From positions 1 through 64,000 of the forward strand of contig JADJTE010000015.1 of assembly GCA_016711295.1 (NCBI GenBank): 64,000 nucleotides of DNA, given 5' to 3'. Each line of letters starts with the position of its first letter. Within the stretch, counting starts at the first letter, position 1. The position numbers and the translations under genes are program-made. The stretch is from Sphingobacteriales bacterium. GTDB taxonomy: Bacteria; Bacteroidota; Bacteroidia; Chitinophagales; UBA2359. The notes under the pieces are model-generated. The model was given only the letters and a program-made list of their open reading frames with translations. It ran no database searches and was not told the DNA's origin. This document shows, one piece after another, positions 31,646-41,182 of this stretch.

Positions 31646-31954
31646 TTATGCCGAAATGTGCTTGCCGATTTCGATTAACATACCGCCCAACTGTTGTCGG
31701 TCTAATTTCTGGTCGTCCATTTTTTCGAGCCGTGCTAACAATTCTTCGTGATTGCGGCTAATTTGCGCCGCCAACCTACTTTCGAGGTTAGCTAATTGCA
31801 GCATCATATCTTGATTCAACTTGGCCATGCGAACATTATTGCTATCTTGGTTCTCTTTTAGGTTGTCTTGTAGATGATTGAAACGCTTTTCGTAATTGCG
31901 CATTTGTTCGCCGAACAATAGTTCGACGATTGTGCTTAAAGCATTATTTTCCAT
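31646..31954 (-). CDS. Small coiled-coil protein
   Basis: An intact 102-residue protein that is almost entirely heptad-like helix (RFNHLQDNLKENQDSNNVRMA, LANLESRLAAQISRNHEEL). No signal peptide or membrane segment. It is the first gene of the minus-strand GTPase operon and ends three bases before the start of the next coiled-coil protein, so the two may oligomerise. The function is not known. Upstream, the divergent pdxH starts about 80 bases away. Confidence 0.65.
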   Translation of the reverse strand: MENNALSTIVELLFGEQMRNYEKRFNHLQDNLKENQDSNNVRMAKLNQDMMLQLANLESRLAAQISRNHEELLARLEKMDDQKLDRQQLGGMLIEIGKHISA

Positions 31955-32032
31955 TTTAATATTTGTTTTGAAATTTAATGAAAGGTTATTGTCCTAAATC
32001 ATACAACAAAAATAACACCAAATTTATAATTT

Positions 32033-32689
32033 ATGCCTCATTTGCCCATTAATATTTCTGATTTGCGTCGCGATTATAGTGCAGCAGCCCTTTCAGAGGA
32101 CGAAATAGCCCCTAATCCTTTTGTGCAGTTCGACCAATGGTTGCAACAAGCCCTACAAAGCGAATTGTCCGAACCTACTGCCATGTTTGTAGCAACTGCT
32201 ACCGCCCAAGGTGCGCCCTCCTTGCGCACTGTATTGCTCAAAGAGCACGGCGAGGCGGGTTTTGTGTTCTATACCAATTATTCGAGTCGCAAAGGTCGTC
32301 AAATTGCTGAAAATTCCCAAGTAGCTTTGTTATTTTATTGGGACGTATTAGAACGACAAATACGTATAGAGGGAAATGCCCAGCGGGTATCGCCCCTCGC
32401 CTCTGATGCCTACTTTGATAGCCGCCCGCATACAAGCCGTTTGGGAGCAGTGGCATCGCCGCAAAGCCAAATTATCGAATCGCGAACAGAATTGGAAAAA
32501 AAAATATCTGAATTAAGCCAGCAATACCCCGATGGCTGCCATATCGAGCGACCCTCGCATTGGGGCGGCTACGTGGTCAGACCACAACTGTTTGAGTTTT
32601 GGCAAGGTCGCCCCTCACGCCTACACGACCGCTTGCAATATAGCCTACAACCCGACGGGCTATGGCGCATAGAGCGTTTAGCACCATAA
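32033..32689 (+). CDS. pdxH: Pyridoxamine 5'-phosphate oxidase
   Basis: An intact 218-residue protein, the normal length for PdxH. It oxidises pyridoxine or pyridoxamine 5'-phosphate to pyridoxal phosphate using FMN. Diagnostic segments are APSLRTVLLKEHGEAGFVFYTNY, SRKGRQIAENSQVALLFYW, FDSRPHTSRLGAVASPQS and the closing FWQGRPSRLHDRLQY with WRIERLAP. The start follows an A/T-rich leader shared with the divergent coiled-coil operon. The gene has no frame problems. Confidence 0.97.
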   Translation: MPHLPINISDLRRDYSAAALSEDEIAPNPFVQFDQWLQQALQSELSEPTAMFVATATAQGAPSLRTVLLKEHGEAGFVFYTNYSSRKGRQIAENSQVALLFYWDVLERQIRIEGNAQRVSPLASDAYFDSRPHTSRLGAVASPQSQIIESRTELEKKISELSQQYPDGCHIERPSHWGGYVVRPQLFEFWQGRPSRLHDRLQYSLQPDGLWRIERLAP

Positions 32690-33520
32690 ATACCCGAATT
32701 TATCAGAACACTATGCTGCTTTGTCGGTTCATGCGCACACAATAAACCCCTTTGCCAATTGGGTATAGGGTTTTGGGTATGGGGTAATGAGCAATTTCGA
32801 TTAGTTCCACCTACAAGGCTAAATAGTGTTCTAACAGAAAAGTTTTTAAGACCATTTTAAAAATGTAAGTAACTGAATATCAAGTAATTATATTAAAAAT
32901 TAGTACCTTAATTTTCTTCTTAGAACAATAGACAAAAACGCTTTCTTCTTACAAAGCGAAATAAAAAAGTGTTTTTAAATAAAAAATTCTTTGTGATACA
33001 AAGTTAATATATACAACAACCCAAATGATACCCCCCAAAAACATCGCTTAGGGCGTTCTCATTAGATTATCATGCGCAATAGGGCGTTTAAGCGCAAAAA
33101 TGCTTTGTTGTGCATATTACGCAGCTTTTTTTCTTGAAACTTTGCCTCAAAATGCTTGATTTTCAAGGCTTTTCCATAAAACATAGTCCATAAAGCCATG
33201 AACCTATGGTCTAAACGGGATAAAATGAGATTATGCCATATTCATGCATACACAAAACGAGTTCCTTTGCCAATATCAATCTGCTCCGAGGATTTTAGAA
33301 ATATTTTCATATTCCATTTTACAGTAATAAAGTATTTTGTTTTAAAAATTACTTTGTGATGCAAAGTTTCTGGATACAACAACCCAAATAATACGCCAAA
33401 ATATCCTTGCTTTTTGGGGTATATGTTTATCGCACTCAAAGGGTGGGGTAGGGGCGAACCCCTTATCCGAGATAGAAATGCTTGGCTTATTTTTATGTAA
33501 GCGAAGCGCAACAGCGATGT
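32690..33520. other. Gene-free stretch of 830 bp with repeats
   Basis: No convincing gene is seen. It holds MITE copy 2 and a diverged pair of repeats: at about 32,995-33,050 and again at 33,350-33,410, TTTGTGATRCAAAGTT is followed by ATACAACAACCCAAAT. Short open frames here lack codon character. Confidence 0.6.
32826..32928. mobile_element. MITE copy 2, IS630-related
   Basis: This 103-bp element is flanked by TA at 32824-32825 and 32929-32930. It begins GTGTTCTAACAGAAAAG and ends CTTCTTAGAACAA. It lies in the intergenic region after pdxH. Confidence 0.88.
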
Positions 33521-36412
33521 TTATAGTTCTTTCAAAGCATAGCTCCAAGCATGGGTAGCTGTTTCGGTGCTGAATTGCGCGATGGGTTTGCCTTGATAAT
33601 TTATTGTCACCTGCCCGTCGTTGCTTACGCTGCCCAAGTAATGCGCATCGCTACCCATAATCCGGGCGAAAGCGGCTTGGTGCTGCGGAGCTACGCTGAC
33701 CACAAAACGCGAATGTGATTCGGCAAACAGAACGGCTATGGTCGATAGCTGCGGCGCAATGCCTGATATTTCGACCGTCATGCCCCAAGCACTACCCAAG
33801 GCACATTCGACTAAGGCGATAGCCATACCGCCGTCTGACAAATCGTGGCACGATGCGATAAGCCCTTCACTATTGGCTGCCATCATGTTTTGGTAGCGGC
33901 GTTTGGCGGCTTCGGGGCGCACTTGGGGCACATTATTGCCCGTTTTGCCCCAATGAGCATATAATTCCGACGCGCCGAGTTCGTCGTATGTATCGCCGAC
34001 AAGGTAGATGGCATCGCCCGCTGCTTTAAAATTGCTGGTGACGCTGCGGCGCACATCGGCAATTTTGGCGGTCATGGAGTATAGGATAGTTGGCGGTACG
34101 GATATTTTAACGCCGTCGGCTTTGAAATCGTTTTTCATACTATCCTTGCCCGATGTAAGCGGAATGTCGAAAAACGTAGCCATATCGTATAATGCTTCGC
34201 ACATCTGTACCAATGCCGCGAGTTTTGCTTGCCGTCAGGGTTGCCTATGGGGTCATACACCGAATCGGGTACGCAGAAATTATCATTGACCGACCAAGTA
34301 ATGCCGTCTTGGGGGCTGCAATTGGGTAGCGAACCGCCCACGGATATAATTTGGCGCACGGCTTCGTCAAACGCACCCGCCGACATTTGATAAGGCGAAA
34401 TATCGCCATAGCGCGGTATAATGCCGTTAGATACGGCAATACCTTCGTAGCTGTCAAAGTCGAGGCGCAAAACAGCGGCATCTTGTGGGCATTTGCCTTG
34501 TTCGCCCATCAAGGATTTGACGATGGTTTTGCCCTTTACTTCGTGGTCGTATTGGCGTATGACCCACTCGCGCGAGCATATATTTTCGCGCTGCAATAGG
34601 CTGATAATCAGGTCGGTATAATCGTTTATTGCGGATATTTCGGGTTCGTCCCATTGGGGCGCGACCCATTCGGCAGATAGGTATTTTTGTGGTACGCCTT
34701 CGTGCAGGAAGTGCATATCGAGCAGTGCTACGGGTTGTTGTTCGTACCATACTGCCAAATAGCCGCTATTGGTAAAATAGCCTATATCGGTCAGTTCTAC
34801 CTCCATATATTGGGCAAGTTGTAGCAGGCCTTCGGCTTGTTCGGGTGCTACTACTAAGGTCATGCGTTCTTGCGACTCGGATACGAATATTTCCCAAGGC
34901 TGCAAGCCCGAATATTTGAGGGGGACTTGGGATAGTTGTACTTCGGCACCTCCTGAGATAGTTGCCAATTCGCCGATAGATGACGATAATCCACCTGCGC
35001 CGTTATCGGTGCTGCACCGCACTAAACCTCGTGCGCAAGCACGCACAAGGAAGTCGCCGAGTAGTTTTTGGGTGATGGGGCTTCCTATCTGCACAGCGGA
35101 AGCGGGCGAATGTTCGTCTATTTCGATAGAGGAGAATGTAGCGCCATGTATGCCGTCTTTGCCTACTCTGCCGCCTGCCATCATGATGCGGTCGCCTACC
35201 TGTATATTTTTTTCCCAAGTAGGCATTTGGGTAGTTCCGTTTTCGTTGCTGACCTCGTAATAAGGGGGCATCAGCCCGCCTGTGCCGCAATATACTAATG
35301 GTTTGCCGCTATACCGGTTGTCGAATACGATAGCACCATTTACAGTAGGCACGCCTGATTTGTTGCCGCCGTCTTCGATGCCGTGTCTTACGCCTGAGAA
35401 TATGCGTTGTGGGTGGAGTTGTCCGCTCAATAAGGGTTGTTGGTAATTAGGGCTGCCAAAACACAGCACATTGGTATTAAACAAGAGCCGTCTGCCGCCA
35501 ATGCCTGTTCCTAATGGGTCGCGGTTGTTGCCCAATATTCCCGTGATAGCTCCGCCGTAGGGGTCTAATGCAGATGGCGAATTATGCGTTTCTACTTTCC
35601 ATACCAATAAATGGCGGTCGTTGAGGCGCACTACACCTGCATTGTCGTTAAATACTTTGATGAGCCAATGATTGCCATTGGCGAGCAGGCTTTGTCGCAC
35701 GCGGTCGGTTGCGCCCTTGATATAGGTTTTGAACAGCGAGGTAATGGTTTTTCGTTCTCCCGTTTCGCGGTTGTGATAGTCGATGATGGCATTAAACTCT
35801 TTGTGTTTGCAGTGTTCGCTCCATGTTTGGGCTATTACTTCTAATTCGGCATCGGTTGGTCGGTCGGCGGGCAGTCCTTTTTGCTGGCGTAGGGCTTGGG
35901 TGCTTGGGTTGGCGTAGTGGGCTTGCACAACTTTCATCTCTTCCAAGTTGAGTGCCAAAACCATTGTTTTGGATAAGTACACCAATTCGTCGTCGCTGCG
36001 GTCAAGCGATATGGTATCAACAGTTGGGTTTATGTGTAGTTGTACGTTGGGATAATAGAGTTTGTCTATTTGTTGTGGGTTATTGCCTACCTGAAAGTGG
36101 TGGATTAAGCGGTTTCCGAGCAGGTCGGCGGCTATGCGTTGTAGGGTTTCGGCGGGCAGCTTGTGTTCTATATAATATATGTCTTGCGAAAAAATATGCT
36201 GTGTTTGGGTATCTATCTCGGCGGTATTCAGAAAATCGGCTAAGGCTTTTTGTGCCGATATGCCAAGGGATAGGTGACGGTAAATGCCTTGGCACTTTTT
36301 ACCCGTCCTGTGTCTATCTGGGCAAACTGTTGTATTTTTTGGGCTACGTGTATGCCGCTCACGTCGGTGAGGTGGTCTTTGATGGTGAGCAGTAGGGTGG
36401 CGGGGGGCATTT
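33521..36412 (-). CDS. purL: Phosphoribosylformylglycinamidine synthase, PurS-L form without glutaminase
   Basis: Catalyses ATP-dependent conversion of FGAR to FGAM in purine synthesis. The start at 36412 (MPPATLLLTIKDHLTDVSGIH) gives a PurS-like N-terminal domain, followed by the synthase core: AQTWSEHCKHKEFNA, HNSPSALDPYGGAITGILGN, GGRVGKDGIHGATFSS and, in the second half, DIPLTSGKDSMKND and SCHDLSDGGMAIALVE. It ends after about 964 codons with no class I glutaminase domain, so a separate PurQ must exist elsewhere. Two single-base breaks split it: one missing base in the T run at 34223-34226 and one near 36273. In an essential gene these are best read as assembly errors. Upstream lie MITE 3 and IS630. 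Confidence 0.93.
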
Positions 36413-36448
36413 AGTTTTTAGTGGTTAGTTTTTAGTGGTTAGTGGTTA

Positions 36449-36551
36449 GTGTTCTAACAGAAAAGTTTTTAAGACCATTTTAAAAATGTAAATAACTGAA
36501 TATCAAGTAATTATATTAAAAATTAGTACCTTAATTTTTTTGATAGAACAT
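36449..36551. mobile_element. MITE copy 3, IS630-related
   Basis: This 103-bp element is flanked by TA at 36447-36448 and 36552-36553, begins GTGTTCTAACAGAAAAG and ends TTTGATAGAACAT. It sits in a TTTTTAGTGGTTAG minisatellite 16 bases from the IS630 copy and 36 bases upstream of purL. Confidence 0.88.
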
Positions 36552-36567
36552 TAGTTTTTAGTGGTTA

Positions 36568-37819
36568 GTGTTCTAACAGAAAAGTTAATACAATTAATTA
36601 ATTATTAATTTGATTTAATTACGCATCTGTTTTTGTTTTATTTTTGCTACCAACTTCATTATATCTATTTTCTAATTTTTCTCTTGCTTTATCTGTGGTA
36701 AAAGACCAATGTACTTTTATAGCTTTTTTGTTTCGCTCATCTTGCCAAATTAAGGCTTCTTGCCGCAGCATATCTATGTTGGGTATTCGTCGGTCTAAGC
36801 ATTGCCTTGAAAGTGCCGAGAACTCTATCTCTGCCATGTTTAGCCACGAAGCATGCTTAGGCGTATAATGAAATTCAAGGATGTTTTTTATTTTCGGGCT
36901 TCATCAAAGGGCAGATTTTCATAAAAAGCTCCGTAAGAATGGGTGCTAAAATTATCTTGAACGAGTTGTATTTTACTTGCATTCGGATAATGGGTATCTA
37001 AAAGCCACTTCATAAATTGGGCATAATCCGCTTTGGTTTTGCTTTCCGTTACCATCAAATAGCGTTGCCCTGTATCTATGTCATAGGCTAACAAGACATT
37101 ACAAACGCCGTTTCTTATATACTCCTGATGTTCTTTTTTAGTGCTATTGGGTTTGGCAGGTATCGGAGCAAGTACGTTACCTATCAGTTGGCAAGGTCGC
37201 TCGTCAAAGCAAATTCTAGGGATGCCACTGAACGGAGCAGCGTAAATGTCCAAAATATCTTCCATATTGGCTAAATATTCGCCATTTATCATACCAATAC
37301 ACCATTGTCGTTTCTGCCAAGGTTTGAGTTTACTTTTTTTAAAACTAAACGAATAGATTCATCTGATAAACTATGCTCACAACCTAATTCAACTAATTTA
37401 TCGTTAATAAGCGATAAAGTCCATTTGGACGAACCGCAGGAGCATCACTACAAGCAATGCTCGTAATTTTGGCTTCTATGTGTTCGGTTATCTTGGGTGG
37501 TCGTCCGCTACGTGGGAGATCATCTAAGGCAGCAGAAAGTCCTTCTGAAAGATAACGACGTTTCAACGTGTAATAAGCATTTCGATTAAGACCCAAACTT
37601 TGTTCCAATACAAGCGGACCATTTCCGTCTGCCATTGATAGCAAAGCAAGGGCACGGGTAACTTTGCGACTTTTATGAGTGCCGCTTTTAGTAATACGAA
37701 GTAACTCTAACCTGTCAGATTCACTTAAATTAATAACCTTAGAAATACGTGCCATTATAGTAATTGATTTTTATTAAATAAATGCAAAATTAGTGATAAA
37801 TTTTTTTTTGACAGAACAA
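36568..37819 (-). mobile_element. IS630-family insertion sequence
   Basis: The 1,252-bp element is flanked by TA (36566-36567 and 37820-37821), the IS630 target. Its ends are GTGTTCTAACAGAAAAG on the left and TTGACAGAACAA on the right, i.e. inverted repeats starting TGTTCT. It contains one transposase on the minus strand and lies in the same TTAGTGG minisatellite as MITE 3. Confidence 0.88.
36619..37755 (-). CDS. IS630-family transposase, frame broken
   Basis: The start at 37755 opens a helix-turn-helix region (MARISKVINLSESDRLELL, then ALALLSMADGN...SLGLNRNAYYTLKRR) and DLPRSGRPPK. The catalytic triad is RICFDERPCQL (Asp), LVQDNFSTHSYG (Asp) and WLNMAEIEFSAL (Glu), the classical IS630 set. 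It ends at 36619. Three frames are needed to read it; one break is a missing base in the T run at 37334-37340, others lie near 37430 and 36895. Joined length is about 379 residues. If these are sequencing indels, the element could be active and could have mobilised the MITEs. Confidence 0.85.
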
Positions 37820-37895
37820 TAGTTTTTAGTGGTTAGTTTTTAGTGGTTAGTTTTTAGTGGTTGGTTTTTAGTGGTTGGTTGTTAGTGGTTGGTTG
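37820..37895. repeat. TTTTTAGTGGTTAG minisatellite
   Basis: Tandem degenerate copies of TAGTGGTTAGTTTT fill the gap between IS630 and the PaaE-like gene. The same unit continues at 36,411-36,448 and 36,552-36,567, so the IS and MITE 3 inserted into it. A short piece also occurs near 42,385. Confidence 0.75.
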
Positions 37896-38987
37896 TTAGT
37901 TTTCGTCAAAAGTCAATACTACATGCTTGCTTGTGGGGTGCGATTGGCAGGAGAGTACGTATCCCGCGGCGACCTCTTCGGGTTCGAGGGAGTAATTCAA
38001 ATCCATTTTTACACTTCCTTCCAATACTTTTGCCTTGCATGTACAGCATACGCCACCTTTACAAGAGTAGGGCACATCTGCGCCGTATTCGTGTGCGGCA
38101 TTCAAGATGCTTTCGCCCTCCGAATCCAAATCGAAATCGAAAGTATGTCCGTCCATGATAATAGTAATGCGGCTTTCAAAACTTTCGCTTGGTGGTTCTT
38201 GTGGGTCGGGTGTGGTTTGGGGCAATTTGGCGGTAATATCGGGCGCGAGGAACAATTCGGTATGTATGCGTCGGCGGTCTATCCCTAAGCTGATGAGGGC
38301 AGGAGTAATGTCGTCAATCATAGCGGCGGGTCCGCACAAGAATACTTCGTCTGTAATAGCAGGATTAAACAGCATATTGGCAAAGCGTTTGCATTTTTCG
38401 CCCGACAGATGTCCTTTGAATAGTGGTATGCCTACTGATTCGCGGCTTAGTACATGGTGTATCGCCAAGCGTTGTAGGTATTGGTTTTTGAGGTCTAAGA
38501 GTTGTTCTCTGAAAATGATATGGTCAAAACTTTTATTGCCATAAAACAGCGTAAAATGGCTATGGGGTTCGGTTTGGAGGGTTGTTTTTAGGATAGACAA
38601 AACGGGAGTAATGCCGCTACCTGCTACAAAAGCCACGTAGTGTTTGTGCTGTTCGGGGTGTAGGGGCGTAAAGAAACTGCCCATTGGTGTCATTACATCT
38701 ATCGTGTCGCCTATTCGCAGGAGTTGGTTGGCATAGGTAGAGAATTTGCCCTTGGGTATTTGTTTGACGGCAATGGTAAGCGTATTTTCGTGTGGGCTAC
38801 TACAAATAGAGTAGGAGCGGCGCAGTTCTTCGCCGTTGATATGGGTGCGCAGGGTGAGGTGTTGCCCTTGTATAAATTGATAGGTGTCGCGCAGGTGGTC
38901 GGGTAGGGCAAAGGTGATACTGACGCAATCGGGTGTTTCGCGGCGCACTTGCTCAATGCGCAAAGTATTGAAATGAGGGCTTGCCAT
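37896..38987 (-). CDS. Ferredoxin-NADP reductase-type oxidoreductase with C-terminal 2Fe-2S domain (PaaE-like)
   Basis: An intact 363-residue protein. The FAD domain contains LRRSYSICSSP (FAD-binding RxYS), the NAD(P) domain begins FVAGSGITPVLSILK and carries VFLCGPAAMIDD, and the C-terminal plant-type ferredoxin domain has the cluster ligands in CKGGVCCTCKAKV plus a fourth Cys in VLSCQSH. This order (FNR, then ferredoxin) is that of PaaE, the reductase of phenylacetyl-CoA epoxidase, but related HCP or monooxygenase reductases look the same. No paaABCD genes are nearby, so the substrate oxygenase is unknown. It lies 16 bases downstream of parA. Confidence 0.85.
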   Translation of the reverse strand: MASPHFNTLRIEQVRRETPDCVSITFALPDHLRDTYQFIQGQHLTLRTHINGEELRRSYSICSSPHENTLTIAVKQIPKGKFSTYANQLLRIGDTIDVMTPMGSFFTPLHPEQHKHYVAFVAGSGITPVLSILKTTLQTEPHSHFTLFYGNKSFDHIIFREQLLDLKNQYLQRLAIHHVLSRESVGIPLFKGHLSGEKCKRFANMLFNPAITDEVFLCGPAAMIDDITPALISLGIDRRRIHTELFLAPDITAKLPQTTPDPQEPPSESFESRITIIMDGHTFDFDLDSEGESILNAAHEYGADVPYSCKGGVCCTCKAKVLEGSVKMDLNYSLEPEEVAAGYVLSCQSHPTSKHVVLTFDEN

Positions 38988-39003
38988 TGGTGAGGGAGGT
39001 GGG

Positions 39004-39757
39004 TTATTTTTTCGCTATAATTTCTTTGCAGAGTTCGAGGTAATCTTCGGCACCGTAGGAACGGTTGTTATAGGCAAAAATGTCTTTGCCTGTCGATGGG
39101 GCTTCGGCGAGGGCTATATTATCGCGGATAACTGTTTGGAATACTTTATCTTTGAAATGCCTCGCGTATAGTTTGGGCTATTTCGCGGTTCAGTACTTTG
39201 CGTTGGTCGTATTGGGTAATAAAAACGCCGCCCAGCGATAGATGGCGGTTTAGGCGTTTGCGGATGCGTTCTACTACTTCGAGCAATTTGGTCAGTCCTT
39301 GCAGGGCGAGGTATTGTGCTTGGAGGGGTATATAAATATGGTCAGATGCAGTAAGAGCGTTGACGGTGAGCAAGCCCAGCGATGGCGGTGTGTCTATGAG
39401 TATATAGTCATATTGGTTGCGCAATGGGTCTATTAGTTCGCGCAAGATAAATTCGCGTCCTGTTTCGGCACTCAATTCTACTTCGGCACCTGATAGGTCT
39501 AAGGTAGCGGGTATGATATGTAGGTTTTCTTCGATGATGATAGGGTGTAGTGCATAGCTGCCTGTTAGTGCGCCATAGATATTGTGTTGCGGGTTGCCTT
39601 CTACGCCTAAGCTTTGTGTGAGATTAGCTTGTGGGTCCATATCTATGACCAATACGCGCTTGTGCAGCATACGCGACAAACCTACGGAGATATTGACGGT
39701 AGAGGTGGTTTTGCCTACGCCGCCTTTGTGGTTGCTCAGAGAAATGACTTTCGACAT
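39004..39757 (-). CDS. parA: ParA/Soj chromosome-partitioning ATPase, one frameshift
   Basis: Deviant Walker A motif NHKGGVGKTTSTVN at residues about 9-22, MDPQANLTQSLG (Walker A'), and DYILIDTPPSLGLLTVNAL (Walker B) define ParA. It dimerises with ATP on DNA and segregates chromosome origins with ParB. The frame breaks near 39,160 at a GG; removing one base gives HFKDKVFQTVIRDNIALAEAPS and the usual C-terminus ending KEIIAKK at 39004, about 251 residues. No parB is in the window. The gap upstream to gldH carries dispersed repeats. Confidence 0.92.
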
Positions 39758-39829
39758 GTTGCCAATAAAAAAAGTAGTTAGGTGCGCTTTGAAGTTGGGC
39801 TGTGTTGATTGTGACTAAGGGTAAAAAGG

Positions 39830-40130
39830 GGTGATTTTCTAATTTTGAGTAAAAAGAGTAACGGGAACATCTGGCTCGCGCCCTTGCTACCAAGCAGCAT
39901 TGACTAAAATTTGTTGCCGAAATTTAAAACACAGGCCATTAGGATATCACCCCTACGGGGTTTTTGTGGCTATGCCGCCTTTATTTTCTATTAGGATGTC
40001 GCCCTACGGGGCTTAAAAAAGGGTTATTGTCGGTTTTTCTATGGGTAGTTTCTAATTTTGAGTAAAAAAGCAACCTGCGCATCTGGCTCGCGCCCTTGCT
40101 ACCAAGCAGCATTGAGCAAAATTTTTGCCC
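39830..40130. repeat. Dispersed intergenic repeats
   Basis: Two copies of TAATTTTGAGTAAAAA followed by CATCTGGCTCGCGCCCTTGC and a CCAAGCAGCATTGA tail occur at about 39,838 and 40,052. Between them lie two versions of CCATTAGGATATCACCCCTA. A related copy of both occurs at 55,683-55,830. No gene is present. Confidence 0.7.
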
Positions 40131-40135
40131 ACTGG

Positions 40136-40603
40136 TTATTCCTTAGCACGTACTTCAACGCCTATATCTACGAGCATGAATACTTGTTCGTCTGCCATTT
40201 GGTGCGACAGTTCTATTTCGTAATTACCTGCTTGTAAGTTGGCATTTTCTTCGATAGGCGCTTCGATGTCCCACAGGTCGCCCATGCCTTTGCCTATATT
40301 TTTGCCTTCTGCGTTTTTGGTAGGTATGCGCATCTGCCGCGTTCCTTTTTCGCCTTGTGGGGTGCTAAGTCTTACGTTCAGCAGTAGTTCGGGGTAGGGC
40401 AGTTCGGTAGCGTGTCGTATATTGAGCCATACTTGGGCGTTTTCGACGGCTTTGTCGAGGCTTATTTTATAGACCAATTTATTGCTTCTGTCCCATGTAT
40501 AGTTGGGCAGTTTGATATGGTGTTCGTAGATAGGCGATTGGCAGCCTACCAATTGCAGGGCGATAATGCTTGCAAATAGCAGGCGCAATAGATGATGTAT
40601 CAT
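40136..40603 (-). CDS. gldH: Gliding motility lipoprotein GldH
   Basis: An intact 155-residue lipoprotein with signal LLFASIIALQLVGC. The mature part shows the GldH pattern: LPNYTWDRSNKLVYKI, AQVWLNIRHATELPYPELLLNV, then GKGMGDLWDIEAP and GNYEIELSHQM. GldH is needed for gliding and T9SS function in flavobacteria, and its presence here fits the sorting-domain proteases earlier in the window. It is followed on the minus strand by the repeat-filled gap to parA. Upstream is the biotin carrier gene. Confidence 0.85.
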   Translation of the reverse strand: MIHHLLRLLFASIIALQLVGCQSPIYEHHIKLPNYTWDRSNKLVYKISLDKAVENAQVWLNIRHATELPYPELLLNVRLSTPQGEKGTRQMRIPTKNAEGKNIGKGMGDLWDIEAPIEENANLQAGNYEIELSHQMADEQVFMLVDIGVEVRAKE

Positions 40604-40680
40604 ATATTAGTGTTGTGGGCAAGGGATTTGTAGTAGGGGATTTTGTTTACATCAAGCGAAATGTTTTATAGATGTGTCGC

Positions 40681-41157
40681 TTAATCAAATTTAATGAGGA
40701 TTTGCCCTTTTTCAACGGCTATGCCTTGTTTTACTTCTATGCTTTTGATTCGGGCGGGGGCGGCGGCTTTCAGGACGTTTTCCATCTTCATTGCCTCTAA
40801 TACGATTAGGGCATCGCCTTTTTCGACCATATCGCCGGGGATTACTTTTATTTCGAGTACTAAACCGGGCATGGGTGCTTTGAGGTCGTTGATTTTTTGC
40901 GCAGAGGCGTTGCCGATACCCATTTGTTCGAGCAGCAAATCGAGTTTATCTTTGAGCGATACGGTATAATTAGTGCCGTTTATATTAATTTTGACGGTTT
41001 TGGTATCAGTATCCAAGCTCACTACTTCGATATTGTGCGATTGGTCGTTTTGTAACAAGTGGAAGCGATTTTCTGCTATGCTTACGAGGTCTAAGCCCTC
41101 CAAATCGCGCTGTGGGTCGAGGGTCAAAGTGAGTTGATTATTGACAATAGCTTGCAT
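40681..41157 (-). CDS. Biotin carboxyl carrier protein of an acyl-CoA carboxylase
   Basis: An intact 158-residue protein whose last 75 residues form a biotinyl/lipoyl domain with the biotinylation motif VLEAMKMENV (Lys in AMKM) and the mirrored APMPGLVLEIKV half. The N-terminal half matches the linker found in Bacteroidota acetyl- or propionyl-CoA carboxylase subunits. No carboxylase or carboxyltransferase subunit is adjacent. It lies 25 bases downstream of the EnvC-like gene. Which acyl-CoA it serves cannot be told. Confidence 0.85.
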   Translation of the reverse strand: MQAIVNNQLTLTLDPQRDLEGLDLVSIAENRFHLLQNDQSHNIEVVSLDTDTKTVKININGTNYTVSLKDKLDLLLEQMGIGNASAQKINDLKAPMPGLVLEIKVIPGDMVEKGDALIVLEAMKMENVLKAAAPARIKSIEVKQGIAVEKGQILIKFD

Positions 41158-41182
41158 ATCAGTAGTTAGTTAGTGGTTTTGT

